64,000 nt of DNA from Actinomycetes bacterium (lineage in GTDB: Bacteria; Actinomycetota; Actinomycetes; Nanopelagicales; Nanopelagicaceae). How positions within the stretch are numbered: position 1 is the stretch's first letter; each line of letters starts with the position of its first letter. Below, piece after piece: positions 38,079 to 47,996 of this stretch. The stretch spans positions 14,081 through 78,080 of the forward strand of contig BJFZ01000002.1 of assembly GCA_014190175.1 (NCBI GenBank), written 5' to 3'. The position numbers and the translations under genes were made by a program. The notes beneath the pieces were generated by a model. It was not told the DNA's origin. It did not search any database and saw only the letters and a program-made list of their open reading frames with translations.

Positions 38079-39374
38079 TTGAGCGAGAATGAAGGATTAA
38101 TTTCAGCCGCAAGTGCCCTCATTGGAGATCCTGCCCTCTTTGGTCGAGTTCATGACGATGGAACTGTTTATGTTTGGACTCATGCTGGTGAAAAACCCGT
38201 TGGTTCCTATCCTGGCAAAAGCCCAGAAGAAGCATTGCAATATTTTGTCCGTAAATTTGAAACTCTTGCATCTGAAATTGCGTTAACTGCTGCTCGGGTT
38301 CGCAGTGGAGCAATTCTTCCACAAGACGGTGAGATCGCTGTTGCAAAATTGCGTGAAAGTATCGCAACAATTAATGCTGTCGGAGATTTGGCTGCACTTG
38401 CAATTGCAGTTGAACAAATTCCACCATTGATTGATCAACAAAGACAAATTTATGCAGCAAAGAAAGCTGATGAAGCTAATGCGCGGGCCACTGCTCGCAA
38501 CGAAGCAAAAATTGCTAAAGAGGCGATTGTTGTTGAATCTGAAAGCATTGCTGATAAAGATTCTTGGAAAGTTACCGGCGATCGCCTTAAAGAATTATTA
38601 GATCAATGGAAAGTATTACCTAGGATTGATAAAGCTAGCGATGAGCAATTGTGGAAAAGATTTTCAGTTGCCCGAAATGGTTTTGACCGTCGCCGCCGCG
38701 CACATTTTGCAAAATTAGTCGCAGAGCAAAGCACCATTGCCTCTGCGAAGGAAAAAATTGTGGCTGAAGCTGAAAAACTCGTGGCATCTCGGGATTGGGT
38801 CGCTACCGCTCGCAGATTTAGTACGTTGATGCAAGAGTGGAAAACTTCCGGTCGCGGACAAAAAAGAAGTGATGATGCACTTTGGGAGCGATTCCGTGCC
38901 GCACAAGAAGCCTTTTTTGCTGCGAAGAAAGCTGATTTAGAACGTCGTGAAAACTCTATGGGAGCCAACTTAGCCAAGAAGGAAGAGATCGCTAAACAGA
39001 TCGAGGCGTTACTTCCAATCACCGATTTTCCTACCGCTAAAAAGAGTTTCCGTGATCTCCTCTCACAACTCGAAAAAGTTGGGCAAATCCCCCGCGACAA
39101 GCGAGATGCACTTGAAATCAGAGTTGGGGCTGTCGAGAAAGAGATTCGGGTTCTTGATGAAGAGCATCGTCGCAAAACTGATCCAGCCGCAAAAGCCCGC
39201 GCATCAGATGTTGTACGTCAATTAACTGAAGCAATCGAAAATTACGAGAAGGTTGCTGCAAAAGCAACTGCTAATAATGACACCAAACGAGCAGCAGATG
39301 CTTTGGAATCAGCAGAGGCTAGACGTAGTTGGTTGGCTGAAGCACAACGTTCTCTTGCTGAGTTTTCCGCTTAA
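38079..39374 (+). CDS. DUF349 coiled-coil protein
   Basis: A 431-residue soluble protein rich in Ala, Lys, Arg and Glu. It contains repeats of the DUF349 pattern: SWKVTGDRLKELLDQWKVLP with LWKRFSVARNGFDRRR, then DWVATARRFSTLMQEWK with LWERFRAAQEAFF, and a weaker third near ITDFPTAKKSFRDLLSQLE. The function is unknown. The start is TTG with a strong AAGGAG seven bases upstream. Family members stand beside relA in other actinobacteria. Its stop overlaps the convergent relA stop within a TTAA. Confidence 0.88.
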   Translation: MSENEGLISAASALIGDPALFGRVHDDGTVYVWTHAGEKPVGSYPGKSPEEALQYFVRKFETLASEIALTAARVRSGAILPQDGEIAVAKLRESIATINAVGDLAALAIAVEQIPPLIDQQRQIYAAKKADEANARATARNEAKIAKEAIVVESESIADKDSWKVTGDRLKELLDQWKVLPRIDKASDEQLWKRFSVARNGFDRRRRAHFAKLVAEQSTIASAKEKIVAEAEKLVASRDWVATARRFSTLMQEWKTSGRGQKRSDDALWERFRAAQEAFFAAKKADLERRENSMGANLAKKEEIAKQIEALLPITDFPTAKKSFRDLLSQLEKVGQIPRDKRDALEIRVGAVEKEIRVLDEEHRRKTDPAAKARASDVVRQLTEAIENYEKVAAKATANNDTKRAADALESAEARRSWLAEAQRSLAEFSA

Positions 39375-41551
39375 TTGTTGGTGATTCGGTAAACATCATA
39401 GACACCATCAACAGTTCTAACTGCGCGTAATACATCTTCCAAATGCGTGGCATCCGCCATCTCAAAGGTGAATCGAGAGATCGCAACTCGATCTCGTGTT
39501 GTTGTAACTGAAGCGCTCAAAATATTAACTTGCGAATCAGAGAGCATCTTGGTGATATCAGATAATAATCTTGCGCGATCCAAAGCCTCAACTTGGATAT
39601 TGACCAAGAAAAGCGTTACGGCACCTGGAGTCCACGAAACCGGCAAAAACCGCTCAGGTTGAGTTCGCTGTAAATCATCAACATTTGTGCAATCAACTCT
39701 ATGAATAGAAACGCCACTGGCTTTGGTTATAAAACCAACGATCTCATCCCCCGGCACTGGCGCACAACAACGGGCCAACTTAACCAAAAGATCTTTTGCA
39801 CCCACAACATCCACTCCGGCATTGCGCCGATGAGTTGTAGATCCCGGACTTGCCAGTAAGAAGTTATGGTCATTGTGTTCATGCTCGTGCTCATCTGTTC
39901 CAAATGATGAGACCAATTTCTCGACTATGGAAGCCGCGGAAACGTGACCCTCACCAACGGCGGCGTAAAGTGAAGTGATATCTAAGTACTTCATCTCATG
40001 TGCTAATTCAAGTAATGCATGACTAGTGAGAATCTTTTGTAAAGGTAGGTCCTGTTTTCGGAGTTGACGCGCAATCGATTCCTTGCCGGCATCAATTGCT
40101 TCATCTCTACGCTCTTTAGAGAACCAAGCTTTGATTTTTGACCGTGCTCGTGGACTTTTTACAAAATTTAACCAATCATGACTTGGGCCTGCTGTCTCCG
40201 ATTTGTTTGTCAAAATTTCCACTACATCGCCATTTACTAATGGGGTCCCTAAAGTGACTAATTTGCCATTTACCTTGGCACCAATGCAACGACGACCAAT
40301 CTCTGTATGCACGGCGTATGCAAAATCAACTGGAGTGGAACCTGAAGGAAGGGCCAAAACGCTACCTTTTGGCGTAAAAATAAATACCTCTGGTGTGCCC
40401 AAATCAAATCTTAAAGATTCCAAAAACTCATCAGCATCTTTAGTCTCTTGTTGCCATTCATGTAACTGCTTTAGCCAAGCCATATTTGCATCGGTATTGG
40501 CTCCTTCTAATTCATTATTATTTTTACCTTTTTTATATTTCCAGTGGGCGGCAATTCCAAACTCGGCACGAGCATGCATATCCTTGGTTCTAATCTGGAT
40601 CTCAACCGCTTTGCCTTCAGGTCCGATCACAGTTGTATGCAGAGATTGATAAAGATTAAATTTAGGCATTGCGATGTAATCTTTAAATCTGCCCGGAACC
40701 GGATTCCAGTGCGCATGGATTGCACCCAATGCTCCGTAACAATCCTTAACATCCTCAACTAATACCCGAATCCCAGTTAAATCATAAATTTCATTAAATT
40801 CACGACCGCGCATCACCATTTTTTGATAAATTGAATAATAATGTTTAAAGCGACCGGTGACATCGGCTTTTATTTCCGCTTCTTTAAGTTCACGTTTAAT
40901 TTCAGCAATCACTTCAGTTGCATATTCACCGCGGATAGATTCGCGATCGACTACTAAACGACCAATCTCTTCATATTTCTTAGGTTCCAAAGTGCGAAAA
41001 GAAATATCTTCTAACTCCCATTTAATGGTACTCATACCTAAACGATGAGATAGCGGTGCGTAGATATCCAAAGTTTCGCGAGCTTTTCGGATTGCGGTTT
41101 CCGGAGTCAGAAACTCCCAAGTGCGGGCATTGTGTAAACGATCTGCTAACTTAATTACTAGTACCCGAATATCTTTGGACATCGCAACCACCATTTTGCG
41201 AACTGTCTCTGCTTCCGCATCTGGCCCGTAAGTTACCCGATCTAATTTAGTTACCCCATCAACTAAATCAGCAACTTCATCTCCGAAATCCACACGCAAC
41301 TGTTCAATCGAGTAAGAAGTGTCTTCAACAGTGTCATGTAACAACGCTGCGATTATGGTTGAAGATCCCATACCAAGTTCTGCCAATATTTGCGCGACGG
41401 CAACTGGATGGGAAATGTACTCTTCCCCTGATTTACGATTTTGTCCTAGATGAGCTTTTTCAGCGGTTTCATAGGCACGTTCAATCTCGGCCCGTTCTTT
41501 TTTATTCGCATCGATGATCGACAGTAATGGCGAAATTAATTGCGAACTCAT
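39371..41551 (-). CDS. relA: Bifunctional (p)ppGpp synthetase/hydrolase Rel
   Basis: Makes and degrades (p)ppGpp in the stringent response. It has 726 residues. The hydrolase HD domain is intact (H48; HDTVED at 72-77). The synthetase domain has GRFKHYYSIYQKM, DLTGIRVLVEDVKDCY, YQSLHTTVIGP and VEIQIRT. TGS (VFIFTPKG), a Cys/His region (CCAPVPGDEI) and a C-terminal ACT domain follow, so this is the long bifunctional form. The apt gene common between secF and relA is absent. TAGGCT lies six bases before the ATG, in the 15-base gap after secF on the other side of the gene pair. Confidence 0.97.
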   Translation of the reverse strand: MSSQLISPLLSIIDANKKERAEIERAYETAEKAHLGQNRKSGEEYISHPVAVAQILAELGMGSSTIIAALLHDTVEDTSYSIEQLRVDFGDEVADLVDGVTKLDRVTYGPDAEAETVRKMVVAMSKDIRVLVIKLADRLHNARTWEFLTPETAIRKARETLDIYAPLSHRLGMSTIKWELEDISFRTLEPKKYEEIGRLVVDRESIRGEYATEVIAEIKRELKEAEIKADVTGRFKHYYSIYQKMVMRGREFNEIYDLTGIRVLVEDVKDCYGALGAIHAHWNPVPGRFKDYIAMPKFNLYQSLHTTVIGPEGKAVEIQIRTKDMHARAEFGIAAHWKYKKGKNNNELEGANTDANMAWLKQLHEWQQETKDADEFLESLRFDLGTPEVFIFTPKGSVLALPSGSTPVDFAYAVHTEIGRRCIGAKVNGKLVTLGTPLVNGDVVEILTNKSETAGPSHDWLNFVKSPRARSKIKAWFSKERRDEAIDAGKESIARQLRKQDLPLQKILTSHALLELAHEMKYLDITSLYAAVGEGHVSAASIVEKLVSSFGTDEHEHEHNDHNFLLASPGSTTHRRNAGVDVVGAKDLLVKLARCCAPVPGDEIVGFITKASGVSIHRVDCTNVDDLQRTQPERFLPVSWTPGAVTLFLVNIQVEALDRARLLSDITKMLSDSQVNILSASVTTTRDRVAISRFTFEMADATHLEDVLRAVRTVDGVYDVYRITNN

Positions 41552-41557
41552 ACAGAC

Positions 41558-41563
41558 AGCCTA
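41558..41563 (-). promoter_or_regulatory. TAGGCT -10 element for leaderless relA
   Basis: TAGGCT lies in the gap between secF and relA on the complementary strand and ends six bases before the relA ATG. No Shine-Dalgarno sequence is seen. The same hexamer at 6-7 bases precedes ruvC, the manD-like gene and the EF-G2-like gene, which strengthens the call. Confidence 0.5.
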
Positions 41564-41566
41564 CGG

Positions 41567-42640
41567 TTACTTACGTTTACCGGTCTTCTTTCGCTTCGGC
41601 TGGTTGCGTGGTCCCCGCTCACCGGTCGTGCCTGAAGTGTTAGCAGCAGTTGCTGACCCGCTGACTACATCACTTTTTCCGGTCCGAGCATTAACCCGCT
41701 TAGCCAAGGCTTTCATCGCTGGTTCACGCTCGCGCATCGCTGCTAAGAAGGGAGTTGCTACGAAGATTGAGGAGTAGGTACCAACAGCTAAACCAATAAA
41801 TAAGGCAAGAGAGAGATCTTTAAGTGGCCCTGATCCAAGTACTCCAGTGCCAATAAACAAAATCGAGCCGACTGGTAGCAGTGCCACAATCGAGGTATTA
41901 ATTGAACGGATTAAAGTTTGATTAACAGCTAAGTTGGCAGCGCCAGAATAAGTTAATCGCGATCCACCAGAAATCCCACGAGTATTTTCACGGACTTTAT
42001 CAAAGACCACAACGGTGTCATAAAGTGAATACCCCAGAATTGTTAAGAAACCAATTACTGTTGCTGGAGTTACTTCAAATCCAACCAGTGCGTAAATTCC
42101 GACCGTAATCCAAACATCATGGAATAGCGCAATAATTGCCGCGATCGCCATCTTTGGTTCAAATGCAATAGATAAGAAAATAATTATCGCAAAAAGAAAA
42201 ACCACTAAGGCGGTAAGAGCTTTCTTGGTGATCTCTTTACCCCAAGAGGGTCCCACTAAACGGGTGTCAATTTCATTTTTAGCAACTGAGAAAGTTGAAG
42301 ACAAGACTTCAGCCACTCGGGAAGATTCAACACTAGTTAATACACCGGTTTGAATCCGAACTTTATTAGAACCAATTGTTTGAATAATCGGATCGCCAGG
42401 CACATTTGCCTTAGCCATCGCTGCCCGAGCTTCAGGAACAGTTACTCCGGCTTTATTCACAATAAATTCAGATCCACCTTTGAATTCAATTCCTAAGTGC
42501 AATCCTTGGATACCGAGCGAAAGTGCAGAGGTGATAATTAAAAGGGCAGAGAGCGCGTACCAACGACGACGGCTCTCGATGAAATTAAAAGATTTCTCAC
42601 CACGGTAGAGGCGATCTCCGAAAGAAAGTTTGGAACTCAT
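41567..42640 (-). CDS. secF: Protein translocase subunit SecF
   Basis: Membrane partner of SecD that uses the proton gradient to aid late steps of Sec export. It has 357 residues: a first membrane helix after SRRRWYALSALL, the exported domain with HLGIEFKGGSEF, and five C-terminal helices, including VGIYALVGFEVTPATVIGFLTILGYS (split here by helix ends) and DTVVVFDKVREN. The C-terminal tail is basic (QPKRKKTGKRK). The ribosome binding site AAGGGAG lies seven bases before the ATG, which directly follows the secD stop. Confidence 0.97.
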   Translation of the reverse strand: MSSKLSFGDRLYRGEKSFNFIESRRRWYALSALLIITSALSLGIQGLHLGIEFKGGSEFIVNKAGVTVPEARAAMAKANVPGDPIIQTIGSNKVRIQTGVLTSVESSRVAEVLSSTFSVAKNEIDTRLVGPSWGKEITKKALTALVVFLFAIIIFLSIAFEPKMAIAAIIALFHDVWITVGIYALVGFEVTPATVIGFLTILGYSLYDTVVVFDKVRENTRGISGGSRLTYSGAANLAVNQTLIRSINTSIVALLPVGSILFIGTGVLGSGPLKDLSLALFIGLAVGTYSSIFVATPFLAAMREREPAMKALAKRVNARTGKSDVVSGSATAANTSGTTGERGPRNQPKRKKTGKRK

Positions 42641-44335
42641 TTAATTGCTCCCTTTCTCGTTTTTACCAGTCCCACGTACCACTTTATGCGCATCAAGACC
42701 TGAAAGCGGATGCCCATTCCGGAAGAATGGAACGTTGGCTAATAAAGTGATAATTGGTTTAGTAAATAAGAAGACAACGATTAAGTCGATAACCGTTGTT
42801 AGGCCAAGTGCAAAAGCAAATCCGCGAACGTTTCCAATTGCGAAGATGTAAAGCAAGAGAGCTGCGATCAAAGAGACTACGTCAGAGATGATGATGGTTC
42901 TCCGAGCTCGGTTCCAACCATTTTCCACAGCAGATCGCAGTGATCTACCTTCTCGAATTTCATCTCTTAAACGTTCAAAGTAAATAATAAATGAGTCTGC
43001 GGTGATACCAATAGCCACAATCGCTCCGGCGATACCAGCTAGAGTCAATGTAAATCCAATATTTTCACCCAGTACAACAATTATTAAGTAGAGCAGCAAA
43101 GCAGCTAAGCCAAGTGAGCCAACAGTCACTAAACCAAGTGCCCGGTAATAAAAGAGCGAATAAAGAATTACCAAGATCAGACCTAAACCACCGGCAAGAA
43201 GACCAGCACGTAATTGATCAGTTCCCAGAGTTGGAGAAACTTGTTGTACTTCACCACGATCAAAAGCCAACGGCAAAGAGCCATATTTCAATACATTTGC
43301 TAAATCACTTGCTTCTTGTTGAGTGAAATCACCGGTGATCTGCGCACTTCCGCCGATAATTGCACTGATAATTCTCGGGGCAGAGACAACAAGACCATCA
43401 AGGACAATTGCCACTTGGTTTTGTGGTGCAGCAAGTGAAACTACCCGTTGAGTAATTGCACCAAATTTTGTGGTTCCCTCTTTGTTAAAATCAAGTGCTA
43501 CAAACCAACCACCACTACCTTGTTGATCAATTGCAGCAGTTGCTTTCTTTACTTGCGTGCCTAGTACTTCAGCAGGTCCCAAAATATAACGTGCGCTTCC
43601 ATCGCGATCACAGGTAACAAATGGCAAATCTGGAGAATCTCCTCCGCCACCTCTTATTGATTCATCTTTAGTGCAATCAAGTGCCGCAAACTCTTGCGAA
43701 AGTAACTCTCCCGCTGCTGCAACCGCTTGTGCTTGTGCATCAGGTGAAGGAGCTGGCGCTGGCGCTGGCGCTGGTGGAGTGGTTGCCTTTGGAGTAACAA
43801 TTGGTGAAGCAGAAGGTGTTGGGTCAGCAAAATATGGTGCACTCTTAGAAAGTTTTGATCCGGAAGTTGATGGTTGTGGAGTGGCTGCCGCAGGTGTTAC
43901 TACTGCACTTGCAGACGGTGCTGGTGCTGGTGCTTCTACTGGACCGCCAGTTGCTAAAACTTGGCGAAAACGTAACTCTGCAGTTTGGCCTACTAATTCA
44001 ACAACCCGTTCACCTGATTCACCAGGAACAGAGATTAAAATTTGGCGATTGGTGCCGCTTCCTTGGGCAACAACTTCACTTTCTGCCACACCAAGTGAGT
44101 TAACCCGTTGGCGAATAATGCTGACTGCTTGATCAATCGCCTCATTGGTAACTTTGCCTTCTTGGCCAGCCGTGATTCGCGGTTGCAAGACAACACTGGT
44201 TCCACCACGCAGATCCAAACCAAGTCGCACTTGGCCGGCACCTTGGATAAATATTGAGGCGGTTAAAGCCACCAAAATCAGTAAAAGGGCGGTTAATGAA
44301 CGGCCTGGCCTTGAAGTAGAAGAAGTCTGAGACAC
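42641..44335 (-). CDS. secD: Protein translocase subunit SecD
   Basis: Large SecDF subunit, 564 residues. The motif RLGLDLRGGTSVVLQPR follows the first helix. The exported region includes a Pro/Ala/Ser/Thr-rich insertion (about 135-205) partly encoded by GCTGGC repeats, which looks like a flexible linker. The last third has five membrane helices with GIAGAIVAIGITADSFIIYFE. The start is GTG, 11 bases after ruvB, with no clear ribosome binding site. The yajC gene often found between ruvB and secD is missing. Confidence 0.97.
   Translation of the reverse strand: MSQTSSTSRPGRSLTALLLILVALTASIFIQGAGQVRLGLDLRGGTSVVLQPRITAGQEGKVTNEAIDQAVSIIRQRVNSLGVAESEVVAQGSGTNRQILISVPGESGERVVELVGQTAELRFRQVLATGGPVEAPAPAPSASAVVTPAAATPQPSTSGSKLSKSAPYFADPTPSASPIVTPKATTPPAPAPAPAPSPDAQAQAVAAAGELLSQEFAALDCTKDESIRGGGGDSPDLPFVTCDRDGSARYILGPAEVLGTQVKKATAAIDQQGSGGWFVALDFNKEGTTKFGAITQRVVSLAAPQNQVAIVLDGLVVSAPRIISAIIGGSAQITGDFTQQEASDLANVLKYGSLPLAFDRGEVQQVSPTLGTDQLRAGLLAGGLGLILVILYSLFYYRALGLVTVGSLGLAALLLYLIIVVLGENIGFTLTLAGIAGAIVAIGITADSFIIYFERLRDEIREGRSLRSAVENGWNRARRTIIISDVVSLIAALLLYIFAIGNVRGFAFALGLTTVIDLIVVFLFTKPIITLLANVPFFRNGHPLSGLDAHKVVRGTGKNEKGSN
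43752..43775. repeat. 6-bp repeat (GCTGGC) inside secD
   Basis: Three exact GCTGGC units and a fourth ending in T encode an Ala-Pro run in the flexible insertion of SecD on the minus strand. Low-complexity coding; length change would keep the frame. Confidence 0.85.
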
Positions 44336-44346
44336 GAGGGGTGAGT

Positions 44347-45414
44347 CTAGGGTTCTAATGGGTTAGAAGCGAACTCGCCGCCAGTGAAGAGGTTCAGGCT
44401 CTCCGGAGGCGTTAAGCCTAAATGTCGCCAGCCAGCCTCAGTCGCCAACCTTCCCCGAGGGGTGCGCAGCAGCAAACCGGTACGAACTAAAAATGGCTCA
44501 CAAACCGCTTCCACCGTCTCGACCTCTTCACCGACTGTGAGTGCCAAAGTAGAGATCCCGACCGGTCCGCCATTAAACCGCTCGACCAACGCTCGCAAAA
44601 TTGAACGGTCCAATCGATCTAGTCCTAATTGATCAACTTCATAAAGTTCTAACGCCGCTTCAACTTGAGTAACTGAGATCGCTGTATTTTTACTAGCACC
44701 ATTATGAACTTGCGCGTAATCACGTACTCGGCGAAGTAGGCGATTAGCGATTCGCGGCGTACCTCTTGAACGTCCCGCAATTTCATTTATAGAATCAGTC
44801 GAAATTTCTAATTGCAATAACTTGGCACTGCGCACAAGTACTCGCGTTAATTCTGCGGCATCATAAAAATCTAACAAAGCTGTAAATCCAAATCTGTCGC
44901 GCAATGGACTTGGTAATAATCCGGCTCTTGTAGTTGCGCCGATCAAAGTAAATTTTGGTATTGCAAGTGGAATTGAAGCTGCTCCGGTACCTTTACCCAC
45001 AATTATATCTACCCGAAAATCTTCCATCGCCAGATAAAGCATCTCTTCGGCAGGGCGTGACATCCGATGTATCTCATCAACAAAAAGAATTTCACCTTCG
45101 GTAAGCGTTGAAAGTATCGCTGCCAAATCACCGGCTCGTTGCAAAGTAGGTCCGCTAGTGATTCGCAATGGTGCATCCATTTCGGTAGCAACAATGTAAG
45201 CCAGCGTTGTCTTGCCTAACCCCGGAGGTCCTGAAAGTAAAATATGGTCAGCAGCACTGCCCCGTTGTTTAGCTGCTTCTAAAACTAAACTCAACTGATC
45301 ACAAACCCGTTTTTGCCCAATAAATTCACCTAAGGATTTTGGCCGCAAAGCGCCATCTATCCCTTCATCTAGAGCGTGAAGCGCTCCTGAAGTTAACGGT
45401 TGTTCTTCATCCAC
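44347..45414 (-). CDS. ruvB: Holliday junction branch-migration helicase RuvB
   Basis: AAA+ motor of the RuvAB complex, about 355 residues. Walker A is [10 protein letters not shown], Walker [11 protein letters not shown], sensor 1 LIGATTRAG, and the arginine finger RDRFG. A C-terminal winged-helix domain follows ([13 protein letters not shown]). I choose the GTG at 45414, inside the end of ruvA, because GAGG lies eight bases before it. A GTG at 45423 would add three residues without a ribosome binding site. Confidence 0.97.
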   Translation of the reverse strand: MDEEQPLTSGALHALDEGIDGALRPKSLGEFIGQKRVCDQLSLVLEAAKQRGSAADHILLSGPPGLGKTTLAYIVATEMDAPLRITSGPTLQRAGDLAAILSTLTEGEILFVDEIHRMSRPAEEMLYLAMEDFRVDIIVGKGTGAASIPLAIPKFTLIGATTRAGLLPSPLRDRFGFTALLDFYDAAELTRVLVRSAKLLQLEISTDSINEIAGRSRGTPRIANRLLRRVRDYAQVHNGASKNTAISVTQVEAALELYEVDQLGLDRLDRSILRALVERFNGGPVGISTLALTVGEEVETVEAVCEPFLVRTGLLLRTPRGRLATEAGWRHLGLTPPESLNLFTGGEFASNPLEP

Positions 45415-46012
45415 GTGTGCCACCTCGACTCTGTGGTGATTGCAAATTCAACAAGGCAACTCGTAACTTTTCTTCTAGCGGTTGATCAAGTGCGGTCACC
45501 GCAACTGATGAGATCGCTTGATCAATTTCACGCCCGGTAAAACCTAAACCAGAGAGCGCAGCGCTAATTGAACTTTGCCAACCACTCTCGCCAGTAGAAA
45601 TTCGTTGGTTAACGCCTGAAACTTTATCTTTCAACTCTAAAATAATTCTCGCTGCGCCCTTTTTGCCTAATCCAGAAACTTTCTCAAGCGCTGCGGCACT
45701 TTCATTTCCAATCGCATTTCTTAAATCGCTCACTGTCAAAGTATTCAATATTGATTGCGCAACACGGGGTCCGATTCCGGTAACAGTTTGCAAAAGTACA
45801 AATAGATCCCTTTCTTGGGTATCTTCAAAACCAAATAGAGTTAATGAATCTTCGCGAACCATGAGCGAGGTATGTAAAGTTGCCTTAGAGCCGATACTCA
45901 AAGTTTGCAGCGTTCTTTCAACTACCAATGTTGAGATCCCAACTCCCCCAACATCAATCACTACCGAGTTATCAATGATCGCCAAAACTTCGCCTCTGAT
46001 ACTTGCAATCAT
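45407..46012 (-). CDS. ruvA: Holliday junction DNA-binding protein RuvA
   Basis: Tetrameric junction-binding partner of RuvB. It has 201 residues: an N-terminal OB fold ([12 protein letters not shown]), helix-hairpin-helix segments ([38 protein letters not shown]), and the C-terminal RuvB-binding domain ([16 protein letters not shown]). The ATG overlaps the ruvC stop by four bases, and the end overlaps the ruvB start. Confidence 0.97.
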   Translation of the reverse strand: MIASIRGEVLAIIDNSVVIDVGGVGISTLVVERTLQTLSIGSKATLHTSLMVREDSLTLFGFEDTQERDLFVLLQTVTGIGPRVAQSILNTLTVSDLRNAIGNESAAALEKVSGLGKKGAARIILELKDKVSGVNQRISTGESGWQSSISAALSGLGFTGREIDQAISSVAVTALDQPLEEKLRVALLNLQSPQSRGGTRG

Positions 46013-46515
46013 CGCAACCTGGCGTTTTCAATTCGGGCTTTCATCGGTGCGCGAATTATGTGGCAGATCGCTAGTGCTAACGCATCCGCTGAATCGGCAG
46101 GTTTTGGAATCTCATCGAGTTTCAATAAGCGTTTTACCATCTCGCCAACTTGTGGCTTTCCAGCAACGCCAGATCCAGTAACTGCAGCCTTAACTTCAGT
46201 TGGAGTATGCAGTGCAACTGGAATATTGCGTTGAGCTGCAAGCAGTAAAGCGATTCCGGCCGCTTGCGCTGTTTCCATCGCGCTGGCCCGGTTGGCTTGC
46301 GCGAAAACTCTTTCGACTGCCATTGAGTCCGGTTTAATTTTCTCGATCCATTCAATCAAACCATTTGAAATTTCAAGCAGCCGCTGCTCTACTGGTAATT
46401 CTGGTGAGGAGCGAATCACTCCAACATCGATAAACTTTAAAATCTGGCCCGGAGCCCCTGAGACGGCACCAACACCACACCTAGTTAAACCAGGGTCAAT
46501 TCCAAGAACCAGCAT
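46009..46515 (-). CDS. ruvC: Crossover junction endodeoxyribonuclease RuvC
   Basis: Resolves Holliday junctions made by RuvAB. From the ATG at 46515 it has 168 residues with catalytic acids D7 (GIDPGLTRCG), E68 (AVERVFAQ), D141 and D144 (DSADALALAICH). The frame is open for 50 more codons upstream, but these fall outside family homology. The start is supported by TAGGCT seven bases before the ATG and the absence of a better site. Confidence 0.97.
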   Translation of the reverse strand: MLVLGIDPGLTRCGVGAVSGAPGQILKFIDVGVIRSSPELPVEQRLLEISNGLIEWIEKIKPDSMAVERVFAQANRASAMETAQAAGIALLLAAQRNIPVALHTPTEVKAAVTGSGVAGKPQVGEMVKRLLKLDEIPKPADSADALALAICHIIRAPMKARIENARLR

Positions 46516-46522
46516 AAACTTA

Positions 46523-46528
46523 AGCCTA
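46523..46528 (-). promoter_or_regulatory. TAGGCT -10 element for leaderless ruvC
   Basis: TAGGCT on the complementary strand is followed by seven bases and the ruvC ATG. It lies in the 67-base gap after yebC, which otherwise holds only a short GGCT/AGCC hairpin next to the yebC stop. This could give ruvCAB its own promoter. Confidence 0.5.
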
Positions 46529-46582
46529 ATTGAGTTGCGTTGATCGGGTCGGCTGCCTCGCCGAAATGCCAGGCTCAAAGCC

Positions 46583-47335
46583 TTACAGGGTAGCCATAAC
46601 CTCATCAGAGACGTCAAAATTGGCAAAAACGTTCTGCACATCATCACAATCTTCAATCGCTTCAATTAATGCAAATACTTTATTAGCGCCATCAGCATCT
46701 AATTCGACACTCATGGTTGGTAAAAATGGAGTGTCTGCAGATTCATAATCGATCTTTGCGCCTTGCAACGCTTGACGCACTTTTACTACGGCAGATGCAT
46801 CACTAATAATTTCAAAAGTTTCACCAAGATCATTTATCTCTTCAGCGCCAGCATCAAGCACAACTGCTAATAAATCATCTTCACTTATCGCGCCAGCATT
46901 TTTTGAAACGATAACAACTCCGCGACGACCGAAAAGGTAAGAAACCGAACCTGGGTCGGCCATCGATCCACCATTGCGAGTTACTGCTAGCCGAACTTCA
47001 CCAGCTGCACGGTTTCGATTATCTGATAAACATTCAATTAGTAACGCGACCCCATTAGGACCGTAACCCTCATACATAATTGTTTCCCAATTTGCTCCGC
47101 CTGATTCAAGACCGCCACCACGTTTGATTGCCCGGTCGATATTGTCAGATGGAACTGAATTCTTTTTTGCTTTTGTAATTGCATCAAACAAGGTTGGATT
47201 TCCAGCGACATCAATTCCGCCGGTACGTGCAGCAACTTCAATACCTTTGATTAACTTTGCAAAGGTTTTTGCTCTGCGACCATCGATGATCGCTTTCTTA
47301 TGCTTGGTAGTCGCCCATTTGGAATGACCCGACAT
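46583..47335 (-). CDS. yebC: YebC/PmpR family protein
   Basis: Conserved cytosolic protein; family members have been described as transcription regulators and more recently as translation factors acting at polyproline stalls. It has 250 residues, with the family signature [25 protein letters not shown] (given here only as the start, residues 1-25), [26 protein letters not shown] and [10 protein letters not shown]. The ATG is preceded by AAGGAG seven bases upstream. Order pdxT-yebC-ruvC is standard for actinobacteria. Confidence 0.96.
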   Translation of the reverse strand: MSGHSKWATTKHKKAIIDGRRAKTFAKLIKGIEVAARTGGIDVAGNPTLFDAITKAKKNSVPSDNIDRAIKRGGGLESGGANWETIMYEGYGPNGVALLIECLSDNRNRAAGEVRLAVTRNGGSMADPGSVSYLFGRRGVVIVSKNAGAISEDDLLAVVLDAGAEEINDLGETFEIISDASAVVKVRQALQGAKIDYESADTPFLPTMSVELDADGANKVFALIEAIEDCDDVQNVFANFDVSDEVMATL

Positions 47336-47376
47336 TTCTCAACTCCTTGTTTAGCCTGTTGCGAACTCTAGTTAAT

Positions 47377-47967
47377 TCAACAGATTTTATCAATAAAATA
47401 ACGGTGAACTCGCAGATCTCCAGTTAACTCTGGGTGGAAAGATGAAACAAGTACGGTTTCACTTCTTGCTAAAACTGAATGAACTTTTCCACCCGCAGTT
47501 GTTAAGTCGGCAAGTGATTTCACACCTACGCCAATCTTCTCAATCCACGGCGCGCGAATAAATATCGCATTGAAAGGCTGATCATCAATTTCAGGTATCA
47601 ATAACTCTTGTTCAAATGAATCCACTTGACGTCCAAATGCATTTCTTTTCACCGTAATATCAATTACTTCAAGAGTTTCTTGATCTGAAGTTCCATCAAT
47701 AATCTTGTTTGCAAGCAAAATCATTCCAGCGCAACTGCCATACACCGGTAAACCATTTCGTAAGGCTTCCTGCAATGGTTCAAATAAATCAAATATTCGC
47801 AAAAGTTTTACAATGGTTGTTGATTCCCCACCCGGAATTATTAGACCATCAAGGCCTTCGAGATCACTTGGTCGCTTTACTTCAGTTGTTACCGCTTCAC
47901 AATTTTCAATTGCAGAAAAATGCTCACGGACATCACCTTGTAAAGCCAGTACACCAATATTTTTCAA
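47377..47967 (-). CDS. pdxT: Pyridoxal 5'-phosphate synthase glutaminase subunit PdxT
   Basis: Class I glutaminase that gives ammonia to PdxS for vitamin B6 synthesis. It has 196 residues: IPGGESTT, nucleophile C79 in YGSCAGMI, and the His-Glu pair in SSFHPELTGD. The start is TTG at 47967; upstream in-frame codons end at a TGA, and homologs begin with the same KNIGVLALQGD. It lies 29 bases after pdxS. Confidence 0.96.
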   Translation of the reverse strand: MKNIGVLALQGDVREHFSAIENCEAVTTEVKRPSDLEGLDGLIIPGGESTTIVKLLRIFDLFEPLQEALRNGLPVYGSCAGMILLANKIIDGTSDQETLEVIDITVKRNAFGRQVDSFEQELLIPEIDDQPFNAIFIRAPWIEKIGVGVKSLADLTTAGGKVHSVLARSETVLVSSFHPELTGDLRVHRYFIDKIC

Positions 47968-47996
47968 TTGATCTCAATTCATTACGAAATTAGAGA

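Noticed and set aside
37978..38082. Small plus-strand frame ending in LKKVADQVARKERKGVLL just before the DUF349 gene, overlapping its TTG
   Set aside because: No ribosome binding site or ATG; the part with plausible composition is too short. The AAGGAG it contains is the ribosome binding site of the DUF349 gene. A coupled leader peptide cannot be excluded.
46516..46665. 50-codon N-terminal extension of ruvC
   Set aside because: It overlaps the end of yebC and is followed by a clear family start MLVLGIDPG with a promoter element just upstream.
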